A stretch of DNA of 24,747 bases from an uncultured Collinsella sp. (GCA_900540895.1 UQHV01000024.1:1-24747); one strand, 5' to 3'; shown: positions 15,641 through 22,767, counted from the first letter of the stretch. A program made the numbers and translations. The notes: generated by a model from the letters alone, not told the origin.

Positions 15641-15954
15641 CTCATTTCATCTATGGCCGAGCCCTGTATACCTTGTGGGATATAGACGTCTCAACCCTTC
15701 GTTCCATTGCGGATTAGGCGCCGAGATACAGCATAGCCGTATACCGTTCGCGGTTCTAGATAGTAAACCCCCTGCAAGCTGGCTACCTGCGGGTTTATAT
15801 TGGTTTAGAGGGGATGTAACTCCGTGAACGGTCTTTAATCCCGAATAAACTAGGTAAAAATTGCATACGGGTGAATGATGGTCTTGTCAACACGAGGCGT
15901 GATGTTCGAGCGCCTCATAGCAATAGTCGGCACGACCGGCGGAAAGGAATCGAC
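15641..15954. promoter_or_regulatory. Divergent aguR / aguB control region
   Basis: This 314-nt region contains ACCGTTCGCGG (15743-15753) and an inverted near-copy CCGTGAACGGT (15822-15832), each itself a short dyad. An AAACCC / GGGTTT hairpin lies at 15765-15796. A candidate -10 TAAACT lies at 15846-15851 without a good -35, which would suit an activator-dependent promoter. The aguB ribosome binding site is GGAAAGGA. Site assignments are tentative. Confidence 0.4.
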
Positions 15955-17028
15955 ATGGCGCTGCCTAAGGATTTCATCGACACCAACGACTTCACCAAAG
16001 AGCAGATCCTGGCTATCGAGGATCTTGGCCTGGCAATGAAGAAGGCCATCAAGGTTGACGGCTATTATCCGCACCTGCTCCGCAACCAGAGCCTTGGCAT
16101 GATCTTCCAGCAGGTTTCCACCCGCACCCGTCTTTCCTTCGAGACCGCCATGTGCGACCTCGGCGGCCATGCTCAGTTCTATGGCCCTGGCACCATTCAG
16201 CTCGGTGGCCACGAGTCCCTGGGCGACACCGCTCGCGTCATGGGCGACCTGCTCGACATCATGATGGCTCGCGTTGACCGTCACAAGGACGTCGTCGGCC
16301 TCGCCAAGGGTTCCGCTGTGCCCGTCATCAATGGCATGTCCGAGTTCAACCATCCCACGCAGGAGATGGGCGACCTCATGACCATGCTCGAGAACCTCCC
16401 CGAGGGCAAGAAGATCGAGGACTGCACCCTGGCCTTCATCGGCGACGCCACCCAGGTCTGCGTCTCCCTCATGTTCATCGCTTCCAAGGTCGGCATGAAG
16501 TTTGTCCAGTTTGGACCTAAGGGCCACCAGATCCCCGACGGCGGCCTACACGTTGGCACCGTCGAAGAGCGCGCCGAGTTCGGCAAGCAGATGATGGCCA
16601 TCGCCGAGGAGAACTGCAAGGTCTCCGGCGGCTCTGTCGTCATCTCCGACGACATCGAGTGCATCAAGGGCGCCGACTTCATCTACACCGACGTGTGGTA
16701 TGGCCTGTACGACGAGGAGGTCTCGGGCGAGAACTACATGGACGTGTTCTATCCCAAGTATCAGGTCACCATGGACATGATGAACTTCGCCGGCCCCAAC
16801 TCCAAGTTCATGCACTGCCTGCCGGCCACCCGCAACGAGGAGGTCGTCGACGAGGTCATGGACGATCCCGAGCGCTCCCTGTGCTGGGTCGAGGCCGAGA
16901 ACCGCAAGCACTCCATCCGTGCTCTCCTTGCCGCCCTGGGCAAGCGCACCCCGCTCAACGACGAGGGTGTCGAGTACTCCGCCAAGGCTGAGCTCCACGC
17001 CGCTCTCGAAGCTCTCGAGCAGCTCTAA
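15955..17028 (+). CDS. aguB: Putrescine carbamoyltransferase
   Basis: A 357-residue enzyme that converts N-carbamoylputrescine plus phosphate to putrescine and carbamoyl phosphate, the second step of the agmatine deiminase pathway. Carbamoyl-phosphate-binding STRTR is at residues 55-59, HPTQ at 133-136 and HCLPA near 286-290. The stretch DVWYGLYDEEVSGENYM, then VFYPKYQV, matches putrescine rather than ornithine carbamoyltransferases, and the ornithine-type SMG loop is absent. The frame opens at 15871, but ATG 15955 has GGAAAGGA and fits the family start. It is first in an operon with aguD and aguA. Codon use is extremely biased, indicating strong expression when induced. The older symbol ptcA refers to the same function. 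Confidence 0.94.
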   Translation: MALPKDFIDTNDFTKEQILAIEDLGLAMKKAIKVDGYYPHLLRNQSLGMIFQQVSTRTRLSFETAMCDLGGHAQFYGPGTIQLGGHESLGDTARVMGDLLDIMMARVDRHKDVVGLAKGSAVPVINGMSEFNHPTQEMGDLMTMLENLPEGKKIEDCTLAFIGDATQVCVSLMFIASKVGMKFVQFGPKGHQIPDGGLHVGTVEERAEFGKQMMAIAEENCKVSGGSVVISDDIECIKGADFIYTDVWYGLYDEEVSGENYMDVFYPKYQVTMDMMNFAGPNSKFMHCLPATRNEEVVDEVMDDPERSLCWVEAENRKHSIRALLAALGKRTPLNDEGVEYSAKAELHAALEALEQL

Positions 17029-17054
17029 GCCTTAAGCCTGCTAAACGCACGTTT

Positions 17055-17130
17055 GCGGGCGGCGGATGCTCGTCTCCTGTCGCCCGCTCACCGAGGCCCA
17101 AGCAATTGCCTTAATACCTTAGGGCCTCGG
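17055..17130. other. Two stem-loops between aguB and aguD
   Basis: GCGGGCG (17055-17061) pairs with CGCCCGC (17081-17087), and CCGAGGCCC (17091-17099) pairs perfectly with GGGCCTCGG (17122-17130). Neither has a U-tract. They may tune mRNA stability or relative expression within the operon. Confidence 0.55.
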
Positions 17131-17161
17131 ATCTGTCCAAGACTGAGCGAAGGAGCTCATC

Positions 17162-18601
17162 ATGAGCGACGGAAAGAAAAAGCTTTCCTTTTTGACGGTC
17201 ATTTCGACCATCATCTGCGTCGTCTTCGTTTGCGAGGCCGCCGCTCCTGCTGCTGCCATTGGCAACCAGCAGTTCTTCTGGTGGATCTTCCTGATCCTGA
17301 CCTTCCTGCTTCCCTACGGCATGGTTGTTGCCGAGCTCGGTACCACCTATGACGGCGAGGGCGGCATTTACGACTGGGTACGCGATGGCCTGGGCGACAA
17401 ATGGGGCGCCCGCATCTCGTATTACTACTGGGTCAACTACCCGCTGTGGATCGCCTCGCTGGCTACCATGTTCCCCGACATTTTGGGCATGGTCTTTGGC
17501 GTCGAGTTCAACTTGATCGCCAAGATGGGTATCGATCTTGCCTTTGTGTGGATCGTCTACCTCATGGGCCGCTCCAAGGCGGCCGACTCCGAGTGGGTCC
17601 TTAACGGCGGCGCCATCATCAAGGTCGCCGTCGCCGTTATCGTTGGCGCTTTGGGCATTTGGTATGCCATGGAGAACGGTTTTGCGAACGACATGTCCGC
17701 TGCCACCTTCCTGCCCGAGCTCACCAACACCAACGCTCTCGGCTACCTGTCGATCATCATCTTTAACTTCATGGGCTTCGAGGTCATCTGCACCATGACC
17801 GACGACATGGCCGATCCCGCTCGCGATATCCCCAAGGCTATCATCGTCGGTGGCCTGTCCATCGCCGTGATCTACCTGTTCGCTGGCTTTGGCATCGGCG
17901 CTGCGGTGCCGGCCGATTCCATCGACCCCGACTACGGCATGATCGTCGCAGTCCAGACCATGGTGGGCGACTCCATGATCTTCAAGGTCATCTGCATTGC
18001 CTTCCTGATCACCCTGTTCGCCAACATGGCTGCCTGGTCCTTCGGCGTCAACTCTGTTGCTCGCTATGCTGCCGAGCACGGCAACATGCCCAAGGTCTTC
18101 GCCTCGATGATCTCGGATGACGACATGCCCAACGGCGCCAACCTGGTCAACGCCATCGTTGCCTCCCTGGTGCTGTGCCTGCAGCTCGTGCCCATCGACG
18201 CCATCTCCAACGGTGTCTTCTGGATGCTCTTCGGCACCTCCGTCGTCTTCCTGCTGCTCACCTATATCCCGATGTTCCCGGCGTTCCTCAACCTTCGTAA
18301 GAACGACCCCAACCGCGAGCGCATCTTCACGTTCCCGTTTAAGGGTGCCATGATGAAGGTCATGCTGGCCATCCCTTGCATCGAGCTGATCCTGGCCATC
18401 GTTGCAACGCTGATTCCGTTCTCAGTCGATGAGATTGGCGATAAGGTCCCGATGATCGTTATCTTCATCGTGCTTTTGCTTATTGGCGAGGTTGTCCGCG
18501 TCGTCAGTGCTAAGGGTCGCGAGACCGAGTACAAGGGTCTCACCCCCGAGCTGGCTGCTCAGCGCCTGGCTGAGGAGGCTGCCGAGGCCGAGGAGAACTA
18601 A
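17162..18601 (+). CDS. aguD: Agmatine/putrescine antiporter, APC family
   Basis: A 479-residue integral membrane protein with about 12 predicted helices. It has the APC-superfamily opening CEAAAPAAAIGNQQFFWWIF, then VAELGTTYDGEGGIYDWVR (glutamates in the substrate region) and FNFMGFEV in helix 6. Flanked by aguB and aguA, it is best read as the antiporter that brings in agmatine and expels putrescine, as AguD does in lactic acid bacteria. The C-terminal tail is hydrophilic and glutamate/alanine-rich (about the last 25 residues). The ribosome binding site is AAGGAG. Strong codon bias matches aguB and aguA. Its closest visible relative is the permease at 20714-22093. Substrate is inferred from context. 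Confidence 0.88.
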   Translation: MSDGKKKLSFLTVISTIICVVFVCEAAAPAAAIGNQQFFWWIFLILTFLLPYGMVVAELGTTYDGEGGIYDWVRDGLGDKWGARISYYYWVNYPLWIASLATMFPDILGMVFGVEFNLIAKMGIDLAFVWIVYLMGRSKAADSEWVLNGGAIIKVAVAVIVGALGIWYAMENGFANDMSAATFLPELTNTNALGYLSIIIFNFMGFEVICTMTDDMADPARDIPKAIIVGGLSIAVIYLFAGFGIGAAVPADSIDPDYGMIVAVQTMVGDSMIFKVICIAFLITLFANMAAWSFGVNSVARYAAEHGNMPKVFASMISDDDMPNGANLVNAIVASLVLCLQLVPIDAISNGVFWMLFGTSVVFLLLTYIPMFPAFLNLRKNDPNRERIFTFPFKGAMMKVMLAIPCIELILAIVATLIPFSVDEIGDKVPMIVIFIVLLLIGEVVRVVSAKGRETEYKGLTPELAAQRLAEEAAEAEEN

Positions 18602-18605
18602 AGCA

Positions 18606-18678
18606 CCCGGATTCGGGGCTCCAACCCTCCTCGCGTACCAAAGTACGCTTCGTCGGGCTTGTCGCTCCCGACTCCGGG
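18606..18678 (+). other. Long stem-loop after aguD with GCGTAC-CAAA-GTACGC cap
   Basis: Outer arms CCCGGA..CGGG (from 18606) pair with CCCG..TCCGGG (to 18678). The apex is the perfect hairpin GCGTAC-CAAA-GTACGC (18633-18648). The 23 bp at 18630-18652 are identical to 20220-20242 after aguA. No U-tract follows, so it may be an mRNA processing or stability element rather than a terminator. Confidence 0.7.
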
Positions 18679-18732
18679 CACTCTAGCCTCTTCGGGGGCG
18701 TGCCCAAAGCGACAAATTTGCTAACCATTCCC

Positions 18733-18938
18733 TGGGGCGGGTGCGAGCGATAGCTCCGGTAACCACCGCCCGCCCCAATTTCTCTTTCGTATCCTTCGTG
18801 CGTATGTCTCCGCGCACTTGGCTACGTCGTCGCTCGCCGGTGCGACTCCGTGAAAACCGGTACCGGGCGCCCCGACCTTTGCCGGGGAACGGGCGCCTAC
18901 CATCTCTTGGTTTTAGGCTGCGGGTAACCCGCCCGCAG
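18733..18938 (+). promoter_or_regulatory. Structured leader upstream of aguA
   Basis: The 367-nt aguD-aguA gap is mostly foldable. A GC-rich hairpin (GGGGCGGGTG from about 18735 with its complement ending near 18777) is followed by a weak T-rich run. GTGCG/CGCAC arms follow near 18800-18820. A long composite stem runs 18853-18914: AAAACC/GGTTTT, GGTA/TACC, GGCGCC/GGCGCC and CCCCG/CGGGG. CTGCGGG (18918-18924) pairs with CCCGCAG (18932-18938), ending about 20 nt before the aguA ribosome binding site. It matches no riboswitch class that I recognise. Confidence 0.55.
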
Positions 18939-18968
18939 CAAGCGATCGTTCGATTTGGAGGAAATCTT

Positions 18969-20174
18969 ATGCGTACGATCACCGAGTCCGAGTCCACCCC
19001 CAAGGCCGACGGCTTCTTTATGCCCGCTGAGTTCGCCCCGCAGGATCGCGTGTGGATGGGCTGGCCCCACCGCACCGACACCTGGGCCCACGGCGCCAAG
19101 CCGGCTCAGAAGCAGTATGCCGCCATCGCCCGCGCCATCGCCGAGTTCACCCCGGTTACCATGTGCGCCAACCAGGTCGACTATGCCAACTGCAAGGCCG
19201 TCTTCGAGGAGGACGAGAACGTCACCGTCATCGAGATGACCACCGACGACGCCTGGTTCCGCGACACCGCCGCCACCTACGTCATCAACGGCAAGGGTGA
19301 GAAGCGCGCCAACCACTGGCACTTCAACGCCTACGGCGGTCTCGTCGACGGCCTCTATTTCCCGTGGGACAAGGACGAGCAGATCGCCCTTAAGATGGCT
19401 GAGCTCTCCGGCTGCCGTCGCTATCGTCCCGATGACATGATTCTCGAGGGCGGCTCCATCACCGTCGACGGCGAGGGCACCCTTGTCGTGACCGACCAGT
19501 GCCTGCTTTCCCCGGGCCGCACCTGCTCTGCGGTTCTGGAGGAGGAAGAGGATCCCGAGTCCATCTGGCCCAAGTACCACAAGAAGTTTGAGCCCTGGAG
19601 TGAGGAGCTTCGTGCCTACATGGACGAGCACCTCAAGGATTACCTGGGTGTCGAGAAGGTCATCTGGGTCAAGGAGGGCATCGACCCCGAGGAGACCAAC
19701 GGCCACATCGATGACGTCGCTACGTTCATCGCCCCGGGCGTCATGGCCTGCATCTGGACCGACGATCCCGAGTATCCGTTCTACGAGCAGTGCCACGCTG
19801 CCTACGAGACCCTCTCCAACGCCGTTGACGCTAAGGGCCGCAAGATGAAGGTCTACAAGCTCTGCATGCCCGTGAACCCGCTGTTCATGGACCAGGCTTC
19901 CTGCGACACCATCGACGCCGACGAGAACGCCGAGCCGCGCGTCCCCGACGAGCCGCTGATCGCCTCTTACATGAACTACCTGGTCACCAACCACGGCGTT
20001 ATCGTCCCGCAGTACGGCGACGAGAACGACCAGCTGGCCGTCGACACGCTCCAGAAGATCTACGACGAGGTCTGGGGCGAGGGCGTCTACAAGTGCGTCG
20101 GCGTTCAGTCCGAGCAGGTCGTCTTCGGTGGCGGCAACATCCACTGCATTACTCAGCAGGAGCCGTCCGCTTAA
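18969..20174 (+). CDS. aguA: Agmatine deiminase
   Basis: A 401-residue guanidino-group-modifying enzyme that hydrolyses agmatine to N-carbamoylputrescine and ammonia. The catalytic cysteine is C393 in GGGNIHCITQQEP. Other family residues are visible: DDAWFRD (93-99), the EGGS segment at 160-163 and NGHIDD (244-249, catalytic H246). The protein is longer than the usual roughly 365-370 residues. The excess is an acidic-then-aromatic insertion near residues 186-210 (LEEEEDPESIW, then KKFEPW) just after CLLSPGR. ATG 18969 follows TGGAGGAAA; the upstream extension of the frame to 18741 runs through the structured leader and is not coding. Codon bias is very strong. Order aguB-aguD-aguA is as in lactic acid bacteria. 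Confidence 0.95.
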   Translation: MRTITESESTPKADGFFMPAEFAPQDRVWMGWPHRTDTWAHGAKPAQKQYAAIARAIAEFTPVTMCANQVDYANCKAVFEEDENVTVIEMTTDDAWFRDTAATYVINGKGEKRANHWHFNAYGGLVDGLYFPWDKDEQIALKMAELSGCRRYRPDDMILEGGSITVDGEGTLVVTDQCLLSPGRTCSAVLEEEEDPESIWPKYHKKFEPWSEELRAYMDEHLKDYLGVEKVIWVKEGIDPEETNGHIDDVATFIAPGVMACIWTDDPEYPFYEQCHAAYETLSNAVDAKGRKMKVYKLCMPVNPLFMDQASCDTIDADENAEPRVPDEPLIASYMNYLVTNHGVIVPQYGDENDQLAVDTLQKIYDEVWGEGVYKCVGVQSEQVVFGGGNIHCITQQEPSA

Positions 20175-20187
20175 TCGTCTGACTTTC

Positions 20188-20273
20188 CGAGGCACCCCAT
20201 CTCGCCGCTCAAACCGTCGCTCGCGTACCAAAGTACGCTTCGCTCCTCTTTCGCGGCGACCTGGGGCACCTCG
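20188..20273 (+). other. Long stem-loop after aguA with GCGTAC-CAAA-GTACGC cap
   Basis: The outer stem pairs CGAGG..CCCCA (from 20188) with TGGGG..CCTCG (to 20273) around a CA/CA internal loop. A middle stem pairs TCGCCGC with GCGGCGA, and the apex is the same GCGTAC-CAAA-GTACGC hairpin found after aguD. Stem sequences differ between the two copies while the architecture is kept. Confidence 0.7.
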
Positions 20274-20369
20274 AAAACCCAGCCGATCAATCGGACAATC
20301 GGCGAATCGAACCATCTTGGGGCATTGATGGTCGGCTTGCCCGATGTCTTGGTCGGTTGGGTTTTCTTT

Positions 20370-20409
20370 GGGCACTCCGTTGCCTCCACTTCGGAGTGCC
20401 CTTTTCTTT
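20370..20409 (+). terminator. Intrinsic terminator of the aguBDA operon
   Basis: GGGCACTCCG (20370-20379) pairs perfectly with CGGAGTGCCC (20392-20401), followed by TTTTCTTT. It separates aguBDA from the second permease gene, which therefore probably has its own transcription start. Confidence 0.9.
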
Positions 20410-20417
20410 GATTGAGT

Positions 20418-20486
20418 ACGCGTCTGGCCTGGGATTTTTTGCGGGTTAGGCCAATTGTTCGCTTGAATTTCCCAGGTCAGACGCGT
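20418..20486. repeat. 69-bp inverted repeat
   Basis: ACGCGTCTGGCCTGGGA (20418-20434) and TCCCAGGTCAGACGCGT (20470-20486) are complementary over 17 bp with one mismatch (G-U in RNA). The 35-nt interior is AT-rich. It could be a dispersed palindrome or part of the leader of the next gene. Confidence 0.7.
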
Positions 20487-20541
20487 CTTCAATTGCCGAA
20501 AGTTATCGGTCGTGAACGCGACCGTTTTGATCGGAGTATCT

Positions 20542-20724
20542 ATGTACCAGCGTATCGTTATCTACACGCGCCTGTTCCGCGAGCGTTGGTCCAACAATTG
20601 CATCCTCTCTTCTCTTTGGGATGGCACCTGCACCGGTGACGCGGCCTGCAACCCTACCTTGGGCTGCGCCTTCGGTACAGATGCCATCCTTTTTGCTGTA
20701 GGGGGAGCGTGTCGTGGCAGGTAA
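20542..20724 (+). CDS. Short ORF upstream of the second permease, doubtful
   Basis: A 60-codon frame starting at ATG 20542 with GGAG five nt upstream. Its stop overlaps the GTG start of the permease by 11 nt, and it runs through the attenuator-like hairpin. The peptide (opening MYQRIVIYTRLFRERW, later cysteine-rich) resembles no family I know. It could be a leader peptide that couples translation to the permease, or chance. Confidence 0.25.
   Translation: MYQRIVIYTRLFRERWSNNCILSSLWDGTCTGDAACNPTLGCAFGTDAILFAVGGACRGR
20619..20694 (+). promoter_or_regulatory. Attenuator-like leader terminator before the second permease
   Basis: GGATGGCA (20619-20626) pairs with TGCCATCC (20682-20689), followed directly by TTTTT (20690-20694). 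Inside are ACCG/CGGT and a GCA-ACCC / GGGC-TGC stem. The ribosome binding site GGGGGAG (20701-20707) begins 6 nt after the T-run, so this hairpin would end transcription just before the gene unless refolded. A smaller hairpin, CGGTCG/CGACCG with TTTT, lies upstream at 20507-20528. The 20175-20713 gap is otherwise the aguA hairpin, terminator and inverted repeat listed above. Confidence 0.55.
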
Positions 20725-22093
20725 AAAGTTCTCCCTGTTCGAGGTCATCCTCTCGGTTATCTGCGTTGTCTTTACCATCGAGGCGGCCGCTCCGGCATCT
20801 GCCATGGGTAACGTGCAGTTCTTCTGGTGGATCTTCCTCATCATTACGTTTTTGCTTCCCTATGGCCTGGTGGTGGCCGAGCTCGGTACGGCGTTTGATT
20901 CCGAGGGCGGCCTGTACGATTGGGTTCGCCTGGGCTTGGGCGACCGTTGGGGCGCCCGCTGCTCTTGGTGCTACTGGGTTAACTTTCCGCTGTGGGTGGC
21001 AAGTATCGCCTGCATGTTCCCCAGTGTCATTAATGCGGTGTGGGGTATCGAGTTTTCACTCGGGATCCGAATCGCCATCGAGATTGTCTTTGTGTGGGGC
21101 GTCACGGTCATGGCAATGCAGCCGGTGGCCGAGGCAGATTGGGTCATGGACGGCGGCGCCGTCATCAAGGTGCTCATTACCGCTGTGGTGGGAATCGTCG
21201 GCATTTGGTTTGCCTGCAATAACGGCTTTGCCAACGACATGTCGTTTAAGACCTTCATTCCAGATCTGGGCGACACCAATTCGTTGACGTACCTATCGAT
21301 TATCCTGTTCAACTTTATGGGCTTCGAAGTGGTCGCGACCTTTGCCAGCACGATGAAGAACCCGTCGCGTGATATCCCCAAGGCGGTTATTGCCGGTGGC
21401 GTGGCCATTGCGGCGATCTACATCATCTGTGGCATTGGCATTGGAGCCGCGGTTCCCACCGAGCAGCTTTCACTCGATTCGGGCATTGTGGACGCAGTCG
21501 CCGCTATGGTGGGGCGCACCCACCCGCTGACGATGGTCGTGGGCGTGGCCTTTTTGGTGACGCTGTTCGCCAATATGATCTGCTGGAGCTTTGGCGTCAA
21601 CAACGTAGCGAGCTATGCCGCGCGCCATGGCAACATGCCGCGTCCCTTTGCGTTGGTGTCCAAAAAGACCGGCATGCCCAACGGCTCGGCGCTCATTAAC
21701 GGCTGTTTTGCCAGTCTGATGCTGCTGCTCCAGATTCCGCTGGGTGAGGGTTCCGACGTCTTTTGGGTTTTCTTCTCGATGAACGTCGTCTTTCTGCTCA
21801 TGAGCTATATCCCCATGTTCCCAGCGTTTTGGCGTCTGCGCAAGCACGATAATCGTTCGCGTGTGTTCCGTGCGCCTTTCGAGGGCAAGGTGCTCGCGGT
21901 GGCGCTTGCGATGCCGGTGGTAGAGCTCGTGCTTTCCATTGTTGCGACAATCGTGCCGCTTAACAGCTCGCCCGCCGAGATGTCAAAGTTGCCGATCCTC
22001 ATGGGTGTGGTGATCGGCGTGTTGCTGGGCGAGGTTTCGCGCCTCATATCGCGCCGCGGCCGCAGCATCGACAATCCCGGCGTTGGCGCATAG
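20714..22093 (+). CDS. Second APC-family permease, paralogue of aguD
   Basis: A 459-residue transporter with about 12 helices, clearly paralogous to the upstream AguD over its whole length. Shared stretches include QFFWWIFLIITFLLPYGLV (one or two changes), VAELGTAFDSEGGLYDWVR, GFANDMS and FNFMGFEV. It lacks the glutamate-rich C-terminal tail of AguD. GTG 20714 is supported by GGGGGAG. Codon use is much less biased than in aguB, aguD and aguA, so expression is probably lower. In lactic acid bacteria the gene after aguA is carbamate kinase (aguC); here this permease takes that place. The substrate may be agmatine/putrescine or another polyamine or amino acid; it cannot be fixed from sequence. 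Confidence 0.88.
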   Translation: MAGKKFSLFEVILSVICVVFTIEAAAPASAMGNVQFFWWIFLIITFLLPYGLVVAELGTAFDSEGGLYDWVRLGLGDRWGARCSWCYWVNFPLWVASIACMFPSVINAVWGIEFSLGIRIAIEIVFVWGVTVMAMQPVAEADWVMDGGAVIKVLITAVVGIVGIWFACNNGFANDMSFKTFIPDLGDTNSLTYLSIILFNFMGFEVVATFASTMKNPSRDIPKAVIAGGVAIAAIYIICGIGIGAAVPTEQLSLDSGIVDAVAAMVGRTHPLTMVVGVAFLVTLFANMICWSFGVNNVASYAARHGNMPRPFALVSKKTGMPNGSALINGCFASLMLLLQIPLGEGSDVFWVFFSMNVVFLLMSYIPMFPAFWRLRKHDNRSRVFRAPFEGKVLAVALAMPVVELVLSIVATIVPLNSSPAEMSKLPILMGVVIGVLLGEVSRLISRRGRSIDNPGVGA

Positions 22094-22107
22094 GGGTCAG
22101 GTTATTT

Positions 22108-22151
22108 TGCACCAAAACAGTAGCGCCGCGAGTTACGCAGCGCTTGGTGCA
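22108..22151. other. Stem-loop between convergent genes
   Basis: TGCACCAA (22108-22115) pairs perfectly with TTGGTGCA (22144-22151), with GCGC/GCGC inside. There is no good U-tract on either strand, so terminator function is uncertain, although its position 15 nt past the permease stop fits. Confidence 0.5.
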
Positions 22152-22158
22152 TCTTGGA

Positions 22159-22350
22159 TTACTGTTCGCGGTGCTCGGGATCGGAAACGAGCTTAGGCGC
22201 AAAGTAGGGGACGTGGCCCAGGTACGGGCGGCTGTCCGAACGCTCCTCGGCGATGCAGGGGACCTCATCGTAAGTAAGTGAGTCGCTCAGGTGGGCGATG
22301 GCCTTGGCGGCAGGAGCGACGAGCATCTTGAGCGGTGCGATAGGCGCCAT
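22159..22350 (-). CDS. 63-residue hypothetical protein
   Basis: A small open frame with an excellent ribosome binding site (GGAAAGGAG, 5-6 nt from ATG 22350). The product begins MAPIAPLKMLVAPAAKAIAH, a mildly hydrophobic alanine-rich segment. The rest is polar with several D, E, S, P and Y residues (EERSDSRPYLGHVPYF) and ends in PEHREQ. It has no cysteines suggesting metal binding beyond one, no clear transmembrane helix and no family that I recognise. It is convergent with the second permease and lies inside the repeat-bracketed module. The ribosome binding site and the composition favour a real gene. Confidence 0.6.
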   Translation of the reverse strand: MAPIAPLKMLVAPAAKAIAHLSDSLTYDEVPCIAEERSDSRPYLGHVPYFAPKLVSDPEHREQ

Positions 22351-22432
22351 GGCATCTCCTTTCCTGTATGCGACCCGTGCTTTGGCGCGAATGTATATGC
22401 CGCAAGTCTAGCATCCCGCCCAGGAGAGCTTC

Positions 22433-22472
22433 AAACCACCACAAAGGGGACAGGCACCTTTGTGGTGGTTTT
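22433..22472 (+). terminator. Intrinsic terminator-like hairpin (AAACCACCACAAAGG family)
   Basis: AAACCACCACAAAGG (22433-22447) pairs with CCTTTGTGGTGGTTTT (22457-22472) around a GGACAGGCA loop. The stem is identical to the one at 5753-5784. No gene reads into it from the left on this strand. It is followed by a short motif (22476-22512) that resembles 14611-14645 and 23011-23030. Confidence 0.7.
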
Positions 22473-22659
22473 GGCGTTTGCCCAGATGAAACCCGCCAAA
22501 ATGAACCGGTCACCAGGAGAGGAAATGGCGTTGGGCGAGAATTTGGTTTGTTAAATAGGGTCCCGACCTGGGCTACTTATAGATTGTGGAAAACTCTATT
22601 GTCAGATTATGGCGAATGCTGCTGTAGGATTATGACATGCGCTACTACAGCCTATGGCA

Positions 22660-22719
22660 ACGTACCTCATGAGCGCCGGCATGGTGCGAGTTGCCATCGC
22701 CACTCGCTACAGCGAGTAG
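22660..22719 (+). pseudogene. Remnant of a BceB-type permease 3' end
   Basis: These 20 codons read TYLMSAGMVRVAIATRYSE plus stop, matching the last 19 residues of the permease ending at 14332 with two changes. The upstream match is lost after a net deletion of about 14 bp. There is no start codon or further homology upstream, so this is a truncated copy. It heads the second copy of the long direct repeat. Confidence 0.85.
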
Positions 22720-22767
22720 CAGGCGGGCAAAACCACCGCAAAGCCGTCGCAAAACCGCGATGAACAA

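Noticed and set aside
17111..18079. Minus-strand frame of 322 codons opposite aguD
   Set aside because: Hydrophilic G/D/H-rich complement of a membrane protein gene; not credible as a protein.
18733..18938. Guanidine riboswitch upstream of aguA
   Set aside because: I could not find the conserved core elements of the known guanidine classes; only generic strong structure is visible.
18897..20492. Long minus-strand open frame of 531 codons opposite aguA
   Set aside because: It is the complement of a highly codon-biased gene; such genes create long antisense frames. Its sequence is V/G/A/D-rich and matches no family.
20640..20672. GCAACCC...GGGCTGC segment slightly reminiscent of part of SAM-type riboswitches
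   Set aside because: The other conserved core segments are missing and the context (polyamine-like permease) gives no support.
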